Assembly (NCBI GenBank): GCA_019873655.1
Contig: JAIOAU010000003.1
Coordinates: 62,001 to 126,000 of the forward strand
Origin: Chloroflexota bacterium
Lineage (GTDB): Bacteria > Chloroflexota > Anaerolineae > Anaerolineales > Villigracilaceae
Length of the DNA: 64,000 nt
Reading direction: 5' to 3'
This document shows positions 7,660 to 16,708 of this stretch, piece by piece. How positions within the stretch are numbered: position 1 is the first letter of the stretch; each line of letters begins with the position of its first letter. Both the position numbers and the translations under genes were made by a program. Under the pieces are notes generated by a model, which was given only the letters and a program-made list of their open reading frames with translations, searched no databases and was not told the DNA's origin.

Positions 7660-8786
7660 GGTTCGTCCTTTGGGGAAACTTTTTTGCGCGCCGGCTTGGG
7701 CGGCGGAGAACGATGCTCATCCTCGGGAAAAGGCGGCAAGCCCAGAATGCGCCGGCGCAGGTAGTCGCCGACGACGCCCAGCGAGGCCAGCACCGGCACG
7801 ATAATGAACGCGCCCAAAATGCCGATGAAAATCACCGCCGCCACGATGGCGATGAAAACCAAGCCTTCGTGCATGTGAACGCTGCGCCCCAGGATGTGCG
7901 GCCGCAGCCAGATATTTTTGATGTTGATCAAGATCACATAAATGCCGAACACCAGCAGCGCGATCCAGATGTTATCCCAGGGAATCCAGCGCGAGCCTTC
8001 CAGCGCGGCGACAATCGCCGCCAGGAGCGCCGCGGCAAACGGCCCGACATCGGGAATGATGCTGAAAATGCCGCCCAAAATGCCCAACACCAGCGCCCCC
8101 GGCAGGCCGATGATGGACCAGATGACCGTGAAAGTCACGCCGACGATCGCCATCAGGGTCAGTTGGCCGCGCAGGTAAGCCATCCACACATCTTTGATTT
8201 TCAAATACAGGCGGCGGACATCATGGCGATAGTCCTCCGGCGCCAGGCGAATCAGCCACTCGCGCAGCCGCGCCCAGTCCGTGATGAAATAGTAGGCCGC
8301 TACAACCACCACTAAAAACCACAAAGCGCCGCGGGATGTGCTTTCCAACAAGCGTAAAGCATCTTCGGGAAGGGGCGTCAAAAGAGTGGAAAGAGACTGT
8401 TTAATATCCGGGATCAGGCGCTCCAGATGGATCGAAAAATTTCCCAGACGAATTGGGTCGAGCAAGAAATATTCCGCCCGGTTAAGGACCTCCAGCAGGT
8501 CATTGGCTACCGTCTGCATTTCGCCGGAAAGGATCGGCAATAAGGTGCCGGGGATGGCAAAAAACAGCAACAGACTGACCACGAAAACAAGGTGAGAGGC
8601 CAGTTTGGGTTTCATGCGCAAGCGCTTTTGCAGAAACTCCACTACCGGATAGAGCAGATAAGCAATCACCCCCGCCAGGACGAGCGGGCCAAACAGGTCG
8701 CGCACGTACCAGGCAGCCAGCGCCAGGCTCACAAGGATGACCGCCAGGGCAAAATAACGCGCCGCCGGACTCCAATTCTTGCTCAT
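7656..8786 (-). CDS. AI-2E family (UPF0118/PerM-like) membrane protein
   Basis: A 376-residue polytopic membrane protein of the AI-2E exporter family, with paired hydrophobic helices at the N-terminus, a soluble stretch at about 85-160 and a helical C-terminal core containing [20 protein letters not shown], a typical family segment. Members include permeases, Na+/H+ antiporters and proposed signal exporters, so the substrate cannot be named. The tail is cytosolic, charged and Pro/Lys-rich. The gene overlaps threonine synthase upstream and the glycosyltransferase downstream by four bases each. Confidence 0.88.
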   Translation of the reverse strand: MSKNWSPAARYFALAVILVSLALAAWYVRDLFGPLVLAGVIAYLLYPVVEFLQKRLRMKPKLASHLVFVVSLLLFFAIPGTLLPILSGEMQTVANDLLEVLNRAEYFLLDPIRLGNFSIHLERLIPDIKQSLSTLLTPLPEDALRLLESTSRGALWFLVVVVAAYYFITDWARLREWLIRLAPEDYRHDVRRLYLKIKDVWMAYLRGQLTLMAIVGVTFTVIWSIIGLPGALVLGILGGIFSIIPDVGPFAAALLAAIVAALEGSRWIPWDNIWIALLVFGIYVILINIKNIWLRPHILGRSVHMHEGLVFIAIVAAVIFIGILGAFIIVPVLASLGVVGDYLRRRILGLPPFPEDEHRSPPPKPARKKVSPKDEP

Positions 8787-10051
8787 AGAATCTTTTTGAG
8801 CGCCTCGAGAGTCGGCTCGATGACCGGCGCGGGCTGGACCGCCTGCATGGCGGCGCGCACGTCCTTCAGACCCGAACCGGTGTTGAGCACCACAATCGGG
8901 TCTTCGGGCGCGACCAGACCCTGCGCCGCGGCCCGCGCCAGGCCGGCATACGCCGCCGCTCCGGCCGGTTCGGCAAAGACGCCCAGCGGGCCGAGCGCGG
9001 CGATAGCCCGCAGAATCTCGTCATCGCTCACCTGAATATATGTCCCCCCGGTCTCGCGGGCGGCGCGCACCGCCCGGACGCCGTCGCGCGGCAAATCGAC
9101 CGAAATGCTGTCGGCAATGGTCTGCGCCGAGACGGGGACGATCTTCTCGCCGCCGGCGTGGAAAGCCGTCGCAATCGCCGCCGACCCCTCGGCCTGGACG
9201 CCGATCAGACGCGGCAGGCGGTGGATCCACCCCAAGGCGAGCAAATCCTTAAATCCCTTGTGGAGGCCGGAGATGATGTTGCCATCGCCGACCGAAACGA
9301 AGATCGTCAGCGGACGGTGGTCGTCGAGCGGGCTGCCGGGTTTGTGCCAGTCGTGATGCTCCTGCCGCCACCACTCCCAAATCTCGAAGGCGGCTGTCTT
9401 CTTTCCCTCCGCTGTGAAGGGATTGTAGCCAGTGTTGCGGCAATACCAGCCGAAAGCCTCCGCGGCCCGAACCGTCAGATCGAAGGCGTCGTCGTAGGTG
9501 CCGTCCACCAGAATGACCCTGGCCCCATAGACGAGCAACTGGGCCACCTTGGCCGGGGGGGCCGTCTTGGGCGCGAAGATGATTGCCTGCTGGCCGACCG
9601 CCGCCGCCATCCCCGCCAGCGCCGCGCCGGCGTTGCCGGTCGAGGCGGTGACGACCACCTCGGCGCGTATCTCGCGCGCCCGGGCCACCACCACCGCGCT
9701 GGCGCGGTCCTTGAACGAGGCGGTCGGATTGCGGCTCTCATCCTTCAGCCAGACGTGTTTCAAGCCGAGCGGCGCGGCCAAGCGATCCAGGCGATAGACG
9801 GGAGTGCCGCCCGCGGCGCGCAGCGGCGTCCCCTCGCCGCCGGGGTCTCCAACGGGCAGAAGCGGCAGATAGCGCCACAAAGAATTCTCATCGCGCGAGA
9901 GCAGGTCTTCGGGCTGGTACTTCTGACGCAAAGCGGCATAGTCGAGCGCCACGTCCAAATTGCCGCCGTCCGTCGGGCAGAGATAATCCACCTGACCGGG
10001 AAGATATTCCCGGCCGCAAAGGGAACAACGATAACCGAGGAATTTGTTCAT
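8783..10051 (-). CDS. thrC: Threonine synthase
   Basis: This 422-residue PLP enzyme converts O-phosphohomoserine to threonine. The N-terminus has a zinc-ribbon-like segment, YRCSLCGREY with a further Cys near residue 25, seen in the archaeal/Chloroflexi-type long ThrC. Lys114 in NPTASFKDRA is the Schiff-base lysine, and VTASTGNAGAALAGMAA is the phosphate-binding loop. GTGSGLKD near the C-terminus is also typical. The gene appears to lead a minus-strand cluster that continues with the AI-2E protein, glycosyltransferase, PatB-like enzyme and lipoprotein. Confidence 0.92.
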   Translation of the reverse strand: MNKFLGYRCSLCGREYLPGQVDYLCPTDGGNLDVALDYAALRQKYQPEDLLSRDENSLWRYLPLLPVGDPGGEGTPLRAAGGTPVYRLDRLAAPLGLKHVWLKDESRNPTASFKDRASAVVVARAREIRAEVVVTASTGNAGAALAGMAAAVGQQAIIFAPKTAPPAKVAQLLVYGARVILVDGTYDDAFDLTVRAAEAFGWYCRNTGYNPFTAEGKKTAAFEIWEWWRQEHHDWHKPGSPLDDHRPLTIFVSVGDGNIISGLHKGFKDLLALGWIHRLPRLIGVQAEGSAAIATAFHAGGEKIVPVSAQTIADSISVDLPRDGVRAVRAARETGGTYIQVSDDEILRAIAALGPLGVFAEPAGAAAYAGLARAAAQGLVAPEDPIVVLNTGSGLKDVRAAMQAVQPAPVIEPTLEALKKIL

Positions 10052-10074
10052 AGGCTCATAATTATAACCACATT

Positions 10075-10107
10075 AAGGACCCGTTCCCTTGCGAGGAACG
10101 GGTCCTT
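10075..10107 (-). terminator. Terminator of the purine/nucleoside operon
   Basis: AAGGACCCGTTCC and GGAACGGGTCCTT form a perfect 13-bp stem around a 7-base loop, 14 bases after the last ABC permease gene. On the minus strand the stem ends in CCTTAATGTGG, so the U-run is poor. The same CCCGTTCC/GGAACGGG core recurs in the hairpin at 59079-59107. Confidence 0.7.
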
Positions 10108-10120
10108 GAGCGGCCTGCAT

Positions 10121-11119
10121 TTACTCCGACTCGAATGGCACGCCCAACGCTGCGGGCGGCGAGGCCCGCAAGGCTCTCAGGAATCGAACCGCCAGCCGGC
10201 GCAATCCGGTCGGCAGCAGGGCCAGGGTGCGCGCCACCCATTCGGCGTCGCCGATGTTGACCAGGAGGAGGGTCAGAATCATGAGCGGGAAGGGCGCCAC
10301 CTGCAGCACCTGCGAGGGAATGTTCGGCAGGCGCGCCTGCAGCACCAGTCCCAGCCACTGGAGAAAAGCGAAGAGGTAGGAGCCAAAGGCGGCCCGCAGC
10401 GGATTCCAGCCGCCGAAAATCGTGATGGAAAGGGCGATCCAGCCGATGCCGTCCAGGCCGGAGATCGTCCCCGCCCAGCCAGCCTTGACGCTGAGCGAAT
10501 AGGCCGGTCCCGCCAGGCCGATGATCGCGCCGCCGATGACCGTGTACAGGTAACGCATCCGATTGACGTTCGCGCCGCGCACGAAAGCCGCCGCCGGGCG
10601 TTCCCCAATCCCTTGAAGCATGAGGCCGGGACGAGTCTTGAAAATCCACGCCCAGGCCAGGAAAATCATCACAAAACTGAGATACGTGATGACGGTATGA
10701 TTGAAAAACAGCGTCCCCACATACGGGAGTTGCGCCAGTCCCGGAATCGGTACGGCCAGCAAGCGCGGGCCCGGAATGTTCATGTAGGGATTGCCCAAAA
10801 AATAGGCCAGATCGCGGCACAACAGCGCCAGGACGAAACCGACCGCCACCTGGGATTGCTTGAGCGTGATGCTGCTGAAAGCCACGATCAGCGCCACCAG
10901 CGCGCCAATCGCCATGCCGGTCAGAAAGCCCAGCCAGAGACTGTTGGTGCGCAAGGCGACCGCAAAACTCCCCATCGCCGTCAGCAAAATCGTGCCGTTC
11001 ATCGAAAGATTGATCACACCCGCCCGCTCGGAGATGGTCTCGCCTATCACAGCAAACAACACGGGCGCGGCGGCCGCCAGGACCGAAGCCAGACCAAGAA
11101 GCAGTTGTTCGTTCGTCAT
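10121..11119 (-). CDS. ABC transporter permease, nucleoside importer (second subunit)
   Basis: A 332-residue inner-membrane permease of the BmpA-associated nucleoside importer group. It has about eight to ten hydrophobic segments and an early ERAGVINLSMNGTILL motif, the characteristic (E/D)RxGVxNLxxEG region of this permease family. It is last in the operon: its ATG overlaps the stop of the first permease by four bases, and a strong hairpin follows. With the other permease it would form the translocation channel energised by the double ATPase. Confidence 0.9.
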   Translation of the reverse strand: MTNEQLLLGLASVLAAAAPVLFAVIGETISERAGVINLSMNGTILLTAMGSFAVALRTNSLWLGFLTGMAIGALVALIVAFSSITLKQSQVAVGFVLALLCRDLAYFLGNPYMNIPGPRLLAVPIPGLAQLPYVGTLFFNHTVITYLSFVMIFLAWAWIFKTRPGLMLQGIGERPAAAFVRGANVNRMRYLYTVIGGAIIGLAGPAYSLSVKAGWAGTISGLDGIGWIALSITIFGGWNPLRAAFGSYLFAFLQWLGLVLQARLPNIPSQVLQVAPFPLMILTLLLVNIGDAEWVARTLALLPTGLRRLAVRFLRALRASPPAALGVPFESE

Positions 11120-12222
11120 GGTCGTTCCTCCACCGGCGCAGATTCATCCGAAAGGCGCAGACGTTTCATAATCTGCTGGCGAGCGCCCTCGACCAGCAGG
11201 ACGGACAAGACCAGCAATCCCTGCAACACCCCCGCCAGCGATGAATCCAGCCGCAAGACAATCGGCAACTGGATGCTCCCGATGTTGAGCGCCGCAAAGA
11301 AAAGCGCCACCGGCACAGCCCAGACTGCCTGGTAGTTGACCAACATAGCCACCAGCAACCCCAAGAAACCGTAACCGCTCGAAATCGAGGGAATCAAGCG
11401 GTGATAGACGGCCGTCACCTGCAACGCGCCAGCCAGACCCGCCAGGAGGCCGCACAACAGAAAAGAGGCCATCATGTGCTGCCAGGTCGGAACCCCCAGC
11501 AGATAGGCGGCGCGCATATTCTTGCCGACCGCCTTGAGGCGCAAGCCAAAACGCGTTCCTCGCAGCATCAGATAGACCACCACCACCGCCAACAGCGCCA
11601 GTCCCAGCGCCCAGGGACTGAGGCGCAAACCGCTCAGGGTGGGCAGCCAGAGCGTCTCGGGGAAAGGCAAGGTGCCAGACATCGAGCCGGTCCCCGGTCG
11701 CTTCCAGGGGCCAAAGATCAACCACAGGGTCAAGGCGGTGGCGACGAAATTCAACCCCAGGCCGCCGAAAATTTCATTCACGCCGCCAAAGGTCTTCAGC
11801 GCCCCGGCCAGGGCCGCCCACAGCGCGCCGCCCAGCATCCCTGCCAGCATGGCCAGCAAGATAATCAACCAGGGCGGAAGCGCGCTTTCTTGTAAGAGAC
11901 GCAGGACCCAGGTCGTGAAAATGGCGCCGAGCGTGACCTGTCCTTCCACGCCGATGTTCCACAAACCCGCCGAGAAGGTGATCAAGACGCCAACCGTCGT
12001 CAGCAACAGCGGCGCCCAAACCACCAGCACATTCGCAATGCTGTTGGTGTTGCCGAAGGCACCTTTCAGAATGTTGAGATAGGCCTGCCCCGGCGGAGCG
12101 CCGACGGCCAGCAGGATGAGTGTGGTAAAGGACAAAGCCAGCAGGAACGCCGCCGCCTGAAACAGAGGGGAAATCCACTTGATCGTTTTGGCAGTCAACT
12201 TAGCGCCTTTCGAACCTTCCAT
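11116..12222 (-). CDS. ABC transporter permease, nucleoside importer (first subunit)
   Basis: A 368-residue permease paired with the following one. Hydrophobic segments run through the whole protein; FSAGLWNIGVEGQVTLGA is the family motif corresponding to the GxxNIGxEGQ segment of nucleoside permeases. TRFGLRLKAVGKNMRAAYLLG is the cytoplasmic coupling loop that touches the ATPase. Its ATG shares one base with the stop of the ATPase gene (TGATG), showing tight coupling of subunit synthesis. Confidence 0.92.
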   Translation of the reverse strand: MEGSKGAKLTAKTIKWISPLFQAAAFLLALSFTTLILLAVGAPPGQAYLNILKGAFGNTNSIANVLVVWAPLLLTTVGVLITFSAGLWNIGVEGQVTLGAIFTTWVLRLLQESALPPWLIILLAMLAGMLGGALWAALAGALKTFGGVNEIFGGLGLNFVATALTLWLIFGPWKRPGTGSMSGTLPFPETLWLPTLSGLRLSPWALGLALLAVVVVYLMLRGTRFGLRLKAVGKNMRAAYLLGVPTWQHMMASFLLCGLLAGLAGALQVTAVYHRLIPSISSGYGFLGLLVAMLVNYQAVWAVPVALFFAALNIGSIQLPIVLRLDSSLAGVLQGLLVLSVLLVEGARQQIMKRLRLSDESAPVEERP

Positions 12223-13706
12223 CAGCCCTGCCCTCCTTTCTCCGGCCAGCCCTTGCCGCCGATCAATTCGCCCAGCCGGTCGGTCGTCAGGTCGGCGGCC
12301 TCCAGCGGCGGCGTCACCCGCCCGCTGAAGAATACCAGCACCCGGTCGCTGTACTGCAAAATTTCTTCCAGGTCAGAAGAGATGAACAAAACCGCCATCC
12401 CCTGCGCGCAGCGCTCTTTCAACTTCGACCAGATGTAAATCGTCGATTCGATGTCCAAGCCGCGGGTCGGATGCTCGAGCAGGAGCAGATCGAGCGGGAC
12501 CCGCAACAGCGCCAGCAAAGCCCGCTGCTGATTGCCGCCCGAAAGCGACTCGACCGGCGTTTCAGGAGCGCCGCGAATGTTGAAATCCAGGATGCGTTGA
12601 CGCGCCAGCGAGCGGCCGGCATTCCAATCCACGAAGAAACTTCTCCGTTCCTCGGCCAGCACAAAATGTTCGGTTAAATTCAACCCTGGAACCAACCCCT
12701 CTTCCAAACGCGAGGCCGGCAAAAAGGCCACGCCGTGCCGCTTGTGAGCCAGATAGGAACGGCCGGTCAAATCCTGATCGCCCACCCAAACGCGCCCTCC
12801 CGTTGGACGCACCAAACCACAGATGGCGCGCATAAACAGGCCCTGACCGCTGCCTTCCATCCCGGCCAGCCCAATGACCTCGCCCTTGTGCACCGTCAGC
12901 GAAACATCGCGGACTTTGAGCCGGTCGTCTTCGACCGAGAGGGACTCCAGTCTGAGAGCGACCGGCCCGGGCTTGGCCGGCTGGCGTTCTCCCATGGCAA
13001 CGCTCTTGCCGAACATCATCTCGACCAACTGGGCGGTCTTGTAAGGCGGGCGGACATCGCCTACCAAATATCCCTGGCGCAGGACGGCAATTTTATGGCA
13101 CAGGCCTTCCACGTCCTCCAACTTGTGGGAAACGAACAACACCGTCCGACCCTGTTCGGCCAGCAAACGAAGGGCGGCGAACAATTTTTCCTTCTGGGCG
13201 GCGCTGATTCCCGTGGTCGGCTCATCGAAAATGAGAACCCGCGCCCCCAACCAGAGCAGACGCAGGATTTCCAACTGCTGGCGCTCGCCGACCGTCAGGG
13301 TGTCCACATAAGCGTCGGGGTCGAGGGAAAAACCGAACTGGTCAGCCAAAGCCCGAAAGTCGCGCTTGGCCGCCGCCCGGCCGGGAAGCAAACCGCCCTT
13401 GCGTCCGAGGATAAAATTGTCGATGACGCGCATGGGCGGAAAATCGAGCGGATCCTGATGCAGCATGCCGATCCCGTGGCGGATGGCGTCAGAAGGGGAA
13501 TGGATGACCACCGGGCGGCCGTCGAGGCGAATCTCGCCGCGGTCCGCCCGAATGAAACCGGATAAGACCTTCATCAAGGTGCTCTTGCCAGCCCCGTTTT
13601 CGCCCAGAATGCCCTGGATGGTCCCTGCCGGCACGCTCAAGGTGATTCCCACATTGGCATGTACGCGGCCGAACGTTTTGTGGATATCGTACAGCGCAAC
13701 GTCCAT
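12222..13706 (-). CDS. ABC transporter ATPase with two ATP-binding domains, nucleoside importer
   Basis: A 494-residue double ATPase. Domain one has Walker A GENGAGKST (35-43), a TVGERQQ signature and Walker B VLIFDEPT. Domain two has a degenerate P-loop (GMEGSGQG) and an intact LSGGNQQR signature, the usual asymmetry of sugar and nucleoside importers of the RbsA/YufO type. It lies between the lipoprotein receptor gene and two permease genes and overlaps the first permease by one base. It supplies the energy for the importer. Confidence 0.95.
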   Translation of the reverse strand: MDVALYDIHKTFGRVHANVGITLSVPAGTIQGILGENGAGKSTLMKVLSGFIRADRGEIRLDGRPVVIHSPSDAIRHGIGMLHQDPLDFPPMRVIDNFILGRKGGLLPGRAAAKRDFRALADQFGFSLDPDAYVDTLTVGERQQLEILRLLWLGARVLIFDEPTTGISAAQKEKLFAALRLLAEQGRTVLFVSHKLEDVEGLCHKIAVLRQGYLVGDVRPPYKTAQLVEMMFGKSVAMGERQPAKPGPVALRLESLSVEDDRLKVRDVSLTVHKGEVIGLAGMEGSGQGLFMRAICGLVRPTGGRVWVGDQDLTGRSYLAHKRHGVAFLPASRLEEGLVPGLNLTEHFVLAEERRSFFVDWNAGRSLARQRILDFNIRGAPETPVESLSGGNQQRALLALLRVPLDLLLLEHPTRGLDIESTIYIWSKLKERCAQGMAVLFISSDLEEILQYSDRVLVFFSGRVTPPLEAADLTTDRLGELIGGKGWPEKGGQG

Positions 13707-13732
13707 GGCGTCCTTTCGTCAACAAGGAGAAG

Positions 13733-13762
13733 AAGGGGGAAGGCCGGTCGGCCCTCCCCCTT
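13733..13762 (-). promoter_or_regulatory. Intercistronic hairpin after the nucleoside-binding lipoprotein gene
   Basis: AAGGGGGAAGGCC and GGCCCTCCCCCTT pair with one bulge in the 67-base gap between the receptor and ATPase genes. Such hairpins commonly protect the receptor message or attenuate transcription, giving more receptor than transporter. No U-run follows. Confidence 0.55.
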
Positions 13763-13773
13763 GAAACACAACG

Positions 13774-15060
13774 CTATTCCCCAGAAACGCTCTGGCCCTG
13801 CATGCCCTCGAGCAATTGCGGCAGGTACCAGATTTGCTGATCCGTGGCGATCTCGCCATCGGCCAGATAAGGTGTACCATCCTGCAGGTTGAGCGGGCCG
13901 GTCCACAGGTTCAGACCGCCGGCCAGTTCGCCGATGAACTGATTCAGGAGGGCAGAGGCATCGGGGCTCAGGGCCGGGCCGGGAACGAAGCCGACCGCGC
14001 TGGTGTCGAGATTGTTGATGTCAGCCCAATCCGGACCGTTCCACTGGAACGAGGAAGTCCAGGTGCCATTGATGGCCGATTGGATGGTGGCCAGGTAAGC
14101 CGGGCCCCAGTTGAAGTACGGCACACCCAGACAGACCGCATCCGCGCCTTCGCAAGCGCCAATGAAGTCGTAGGGGATCGCCCAAACCTGTTCGCCAGCG
14201 GCGCGCAGGCGGGAGGCTTCGGTCAGGGCCTCGGTGGTGTCAATGCCCGAGATGACCACGTCGTAGCCGGTGTTGAAGAAGTCGTCGGCGACCTGGGTCG
14301 GGTCGGCGGTGACGCCGGGGATGTTGAACCAGAAGCCAATCCAGGTGACCTTAAATTGCAGGGCGGCCGGGTCATTGCCCAGGTACTCGCTCCAGCAATA
14401 GCGGGCGCCCAGGTAGGCCGAGGCAGCCAGGCGGCGGGTCTCGTCGTTGATCAGCGGGCCGAGATAGCCAATCTGACCGGTCTGGGTGGTCAGAGCGGCA
14501 GCGCAGCCAGCGATCATCTTGCCGTATTCCATCCGGCCCATGATGTTGACCATGTTGTCCATCGGGATGTAGGCGTTGCCCTCTGCCCAGACCTGGTCGC
14601 CGGAGGCCATGATGACAAAGATGTCGGGATGCGCCTGGGCAAACTCGGTAGAACTATCTTTCATGTCATCCGAGTTGAAGATGATGAGGCGCGCGCCCTG
14701 AGCGACCAGTTCTTCGGCCAACTGAGCGGGGGTGGTGCCGGGGCGGTCAGCCGGGTTGACGCGGTCCAGATAAATCATGCGAGCGCCGGGCAGATTCTCT
14801 TCGACGTAGAGCCCGGCCTCGTAGTGGGCCTGACTCCAGCCGCGGTCGTTGTAGGGGCCAACCAGCAGCATGCCGAAGACGAACTCTTCGGGCTGCGCTT
14901 CGGTGGCGGCGGATTCGGTCGCGGCGGCCTCGGTCGCGGCGGCTTCGGTGGCCGCCGTCCCGCTGCCAGTCGTCGTCTCGGTGGCGGCCGGCTTGCAGGC
15001 GGTCAACAGCATGGCAAAGGCCATCAACAACAGAGCAAGGCGAAAGATATTCTTGCGCAT
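13774..15060 (-). CDS. BmpA family nucleoside-binding lipoprotein
   Basis: A 428-residue substrate-binding lipoprotein of the BMP/PnrA family. The signal peptide ends in lipobox LLTAC, followed by an ATEAAATEA spacer that lifts the domain off the membrane. FVFGMLLVGPYNDRGWSQAHYEAG is the N-terminal BMP motif, with the Asp and Trp that commonly contact the nucleoside. The start at 15060 is preferred over one 18 codons upstream because TAGGAGGAG lies just before it and the signal peptide begins there. It is the first gene of the transport half of the operon. Purine nucleosides are the likely ligand, from family and context. Confidence 0.9.
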   Translation of the reverse strand: MRKNIFRLALLLMAFAMLLTACKPAATETTTGSGTAATEAAATEAAATESAATEAQPEEFVFGMLLVGPYNDRGWSQAHYEAGLYVEENLPGARMIYLDRVNPADRPGTTPAQLAEELVAQGARLIIFNSDDMKDSSTEFAQAHPDIFVIMASGDQVWAEGNAYIPMDNMVNIMGRMEYGKMIAGCAAALTTQTGQIGYLGPLINDETRRLAASAYLGARYCWSEYLGNDPAALQFKVTWIGFWFNIPGVTADPTQVADDFFNTGYDVVISGIDTTEALTEASRLRAAGEQVWAIPYDFIGACEGADAVCLGVPYFNWGPAYLATIQSAINGTWTSSFQWNGPDWADINNLDTSAVGFVPGPALSPDASALLNQFIGELAGGLNLWTGPLNLQDGTPYLADGEIATDQQIWYLPQLLEGMQGQSVSGE

Positions 15061-15225
15061 TTCGATACTCCTCCTAACATAGATCGTGGTGAATAAGATT
15101 CGAACGGGCAACAAAACGAGCGGTCAATCATCTAGCGTTCAACCACCTCCTTTCCCAAGCAATTATCACCTCCAAATTCGTCACGAAACAGCCGCAATTT
15201 TGCCGATTTTAACACATTCACAGAC
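15061..15225 (-). promoter_or_regulatory. Leader between carbamate kinase and the transport genes, with two orphan ribosome sites
   Basis: This 165-base gap holds two strong Shine-Dalgarno-like sequences on the minus strand, GGAGGTG at 15167-15173 and AAAGGAGGTG at 15144-15153, neither of which serves the lipoprotein start (its own AGGAGG is at 15069-15075). The first could drive a 7-codon TTG-initiated peptide that ends inside the second. An internal promoter is possible but no convincing hexamer pair was seen. Confidence 0.35.
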
Positions 15226-16191
15226 TCACGGCACAATCCACGTGCCGGTTTCGCCCTTGAGGGCGCGGCCGATGTTCTCCGGGTTGGTGATGAGCGCCTT
15301 GCCGTTGGGATTGGCCTCCAGGAACCAGATGATGGCCTGGATTTTGGGGGCCATCGAGCCTTTGGCGAAATGCACGCCTTCGGCCAGGTACTGCTTGGCC
15401 TCGGCGAGGGTCATCTTATCGATCCACTTCTGGTCGGGTTTGCCGAAGTTGAGGGCTACTTTTTCGACCGCGGTGGAGATGACGAACAGATCGGCGTTGA
15501 TTTCGCGCGCCAGCAGGCTGGAGGCGTAGTCCTTATCGATGACCGCCGCCGTGCCAACATACTCGCCGTTGCCCTTGTCAATGACCGGGATGCCGCCGCC
15601 GCCCACCGTGATGACGATGATGCCGGCGTTGAGCAGGGTCTTGACCGTATCAAGTTCGACTACCTCCTTGGGCAGGGGCGAGGCGACGACGCGCCGCCAG
15701 CCGCGGCCAGCGTCTTCGACCACATCCCAACCCATCTCGTTCTTGCGGCGCATCGCCTCGGCCTCATCCATGAAGCCGCCGATGGGCTTGCTGGGATTCT
15801 TGAAGGCCGGGTCGTCTTTGTCCACCAGAACCTGGGTGATCACGGTGGCGACGTTCTTTTTGATGCCGCGCCGGTAGAGTTCGTTCTGCAGATTCTGCTG
15901 GAGGGCGTAGCCGATAGCGCCCTGGCTGTCGGCCCCGCACACGTCCAGCGGGACCTCGTGCATGCCCTCGACCTTGGCCGCGATTTCCGAGCGGCGCAGG
16001 ATGAAGCCGACCTGCGGCCCGTTGCCGTGACCGATGGCCACATCCCAGCCGGCCTCAATCATGTCGGCGATGTGGTAGCAGGTCTCTTTCGCGGCCTGAT
16101 ATTGGTCTTCGACCGTCTTGTGTTGTTCGTCCTTGATGAGTGAGTTGCCGCCGATGGCGACGACAGCGAGTTTTTTCGTTTTATCTGTCAT
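15226..16191 (-). CDS. arcC: Carbamate kinase
   Basis: A 321-residue amino-acid-kinase-fold enzyme that uses carbamoyl phosphate and ADP to make ATP, CO2 and ammonia. The N-terminus VVAIGGNSLI is the carbamate kinase form of the phosphate-binding loop, GHGNGPQVG contacts carbamoyl phosphate, and SMAPKIQA near the C-terminus is family-typical. Full length. Its ATG overlaps the stop of the four-helix-bundle gene by four bases, and the ribosome site AGGAGA lies inside that gene. Two carbamoyltransferase genes lie upstream, so the enzyme probably harvests the carbamoyl phosphate they release. Confidence 0.95.
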   Translation of the reverse strand: MTDKTKKLAVVAIGGNSLIKDEQHKTVEDQYQAAKETCYHIADMIEAGWDVAIGHGNGPQVGFILRRSEIAAKVEGMHEVPLDVCGADSQGAIGYALQQNLQNELYRRGIKKNVATVITQVLVDKDDPAFKNPSKPIGGFMDEAEAMRRKNEMGWDVVEDAGRGWRRVVASPLPKEVVELDTVKTLLNAGIIVITVGGGGIPVIDKGNGEYVGTAAVIDKDYASSLLAREINADLFVISTAVEKVALNFGKPDQKWIDKMTLAEAKQYLAEGVHFAKGSMAPKIQAIIWFLEANPNGKALITNPENIGRALKGETGTWIVP

Positions 16192-16697
16192 GAGTTCTCC
16201 TTGTCTTGTATAAAAGATGTATCAGGTATCCAGGTAGACAGGTAATCTGCCTGGTCTTCATGGATGGCTTTCTCGCCGAATTCCTGCGCGCCGGCGCGGC
16301 GATTACGGATGTAGGTCATGTAGCCATTCAGCGCTTGTTCGGTCTGGCGAATCAGTTTGTAAAGCGTCTCGAAATCCGGTTGGCTGATATAGTCCAACAC
16401 GCGGGCGTCAATTAAATGCGCCAGGGTCTCGTTCAGTTCGCCGCGCGCAATCGAGTAATAACGCAGGCTGTCCAGGTAGTGGTAGCGCCCGTAAGCCTCA
16501 CCGATATTGGCGGTGACGCCTTTTGCCGAGCGGCGGATTTGCGCATACAGGTCGAATTTCTCGTCAGGAGGCAGAGTTTTCGAGAACTCGTGCACCTTTG
16601 CCATCACCTCAAGCGCCAGTTGATAGCATTCCAGGTCCTCGAAGCCGCGCTTGCCCGGCGTTCCCGGCGAGTGGTACAGAGGCCGCTTTTCGCTCAT
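16188..16697 (-). CDS. Four-helix-bundle protein of the 23S rRNA intervening-sequence (S23) family
   Basis: A 169-residue protein: a core of about 120 residues with RGFEDLECYQLALEVMAKVHEF, then QIRRSAKGVTANIGEAYGR and a helix ending TYIRNRR. The RSA-x-S/G-V-x-x-NI-x-EG-like motif is the signature of the S23/TIGR02436 four-helix bundle, first known from open reading frames in 23S rRNA intervening sequences; the cellular function is unknown. The start has a perfect AGGAGG. The last 20 residues (DYLSTWIPDTSF...) are encoded by a repeat arm that is the inverse of the array just upstream of the gene. It separates two metabolic genes with which it has no obvious functional link. Confidence 0.9.
   Translation of the reverse strand: MSEKRPLYHSPGTPGKRGFEDLECYQLALEVMAKVHEFSKTLPPDEKFDLYAQIRRSAKGVTANIGEAYGRYHYLDSLRYYSIARGELNETLAHLIDARVLDYISQPDFETLYKLIRQTEQALNGYMTYIRNRRAGAQEFGEKAIHEDQADYLSTWIPDTSFIQDKENS
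16219..16244. repeat. Left arm of an inverted short-repeat pair around the four-helix-bundle gene
   Basis: The + strand reads GTATCAG, GTATCCAG, GTAGACAG, GTA. It lies inside the 3' end of the four-helix-bundle gene. Read in reverse it matches the CTGTCTACCTGCTAC array at 16709-16780 on the far side of the gene, so the gene sits between inverted arms. Confidence 0.7.
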
Positions 16698-16708
16698 ATT
16701 CCTCCTTG

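Noticed and set aside
15090-15110. tRNA-like GATTCGAAC segment
   Set aside because: Only the T-loop-like string is present; no cloverleaf, acceptor stem or anticodon arm can be drawn around it.
16188-16697. Four-helix-bundle protein as the Avd accessory factor of a diversity-generating retroelement
   Set aside because: No reverse transcriptase, template repeat or variable repeat is seen nearby, and the sequence fits the S23 branch better.
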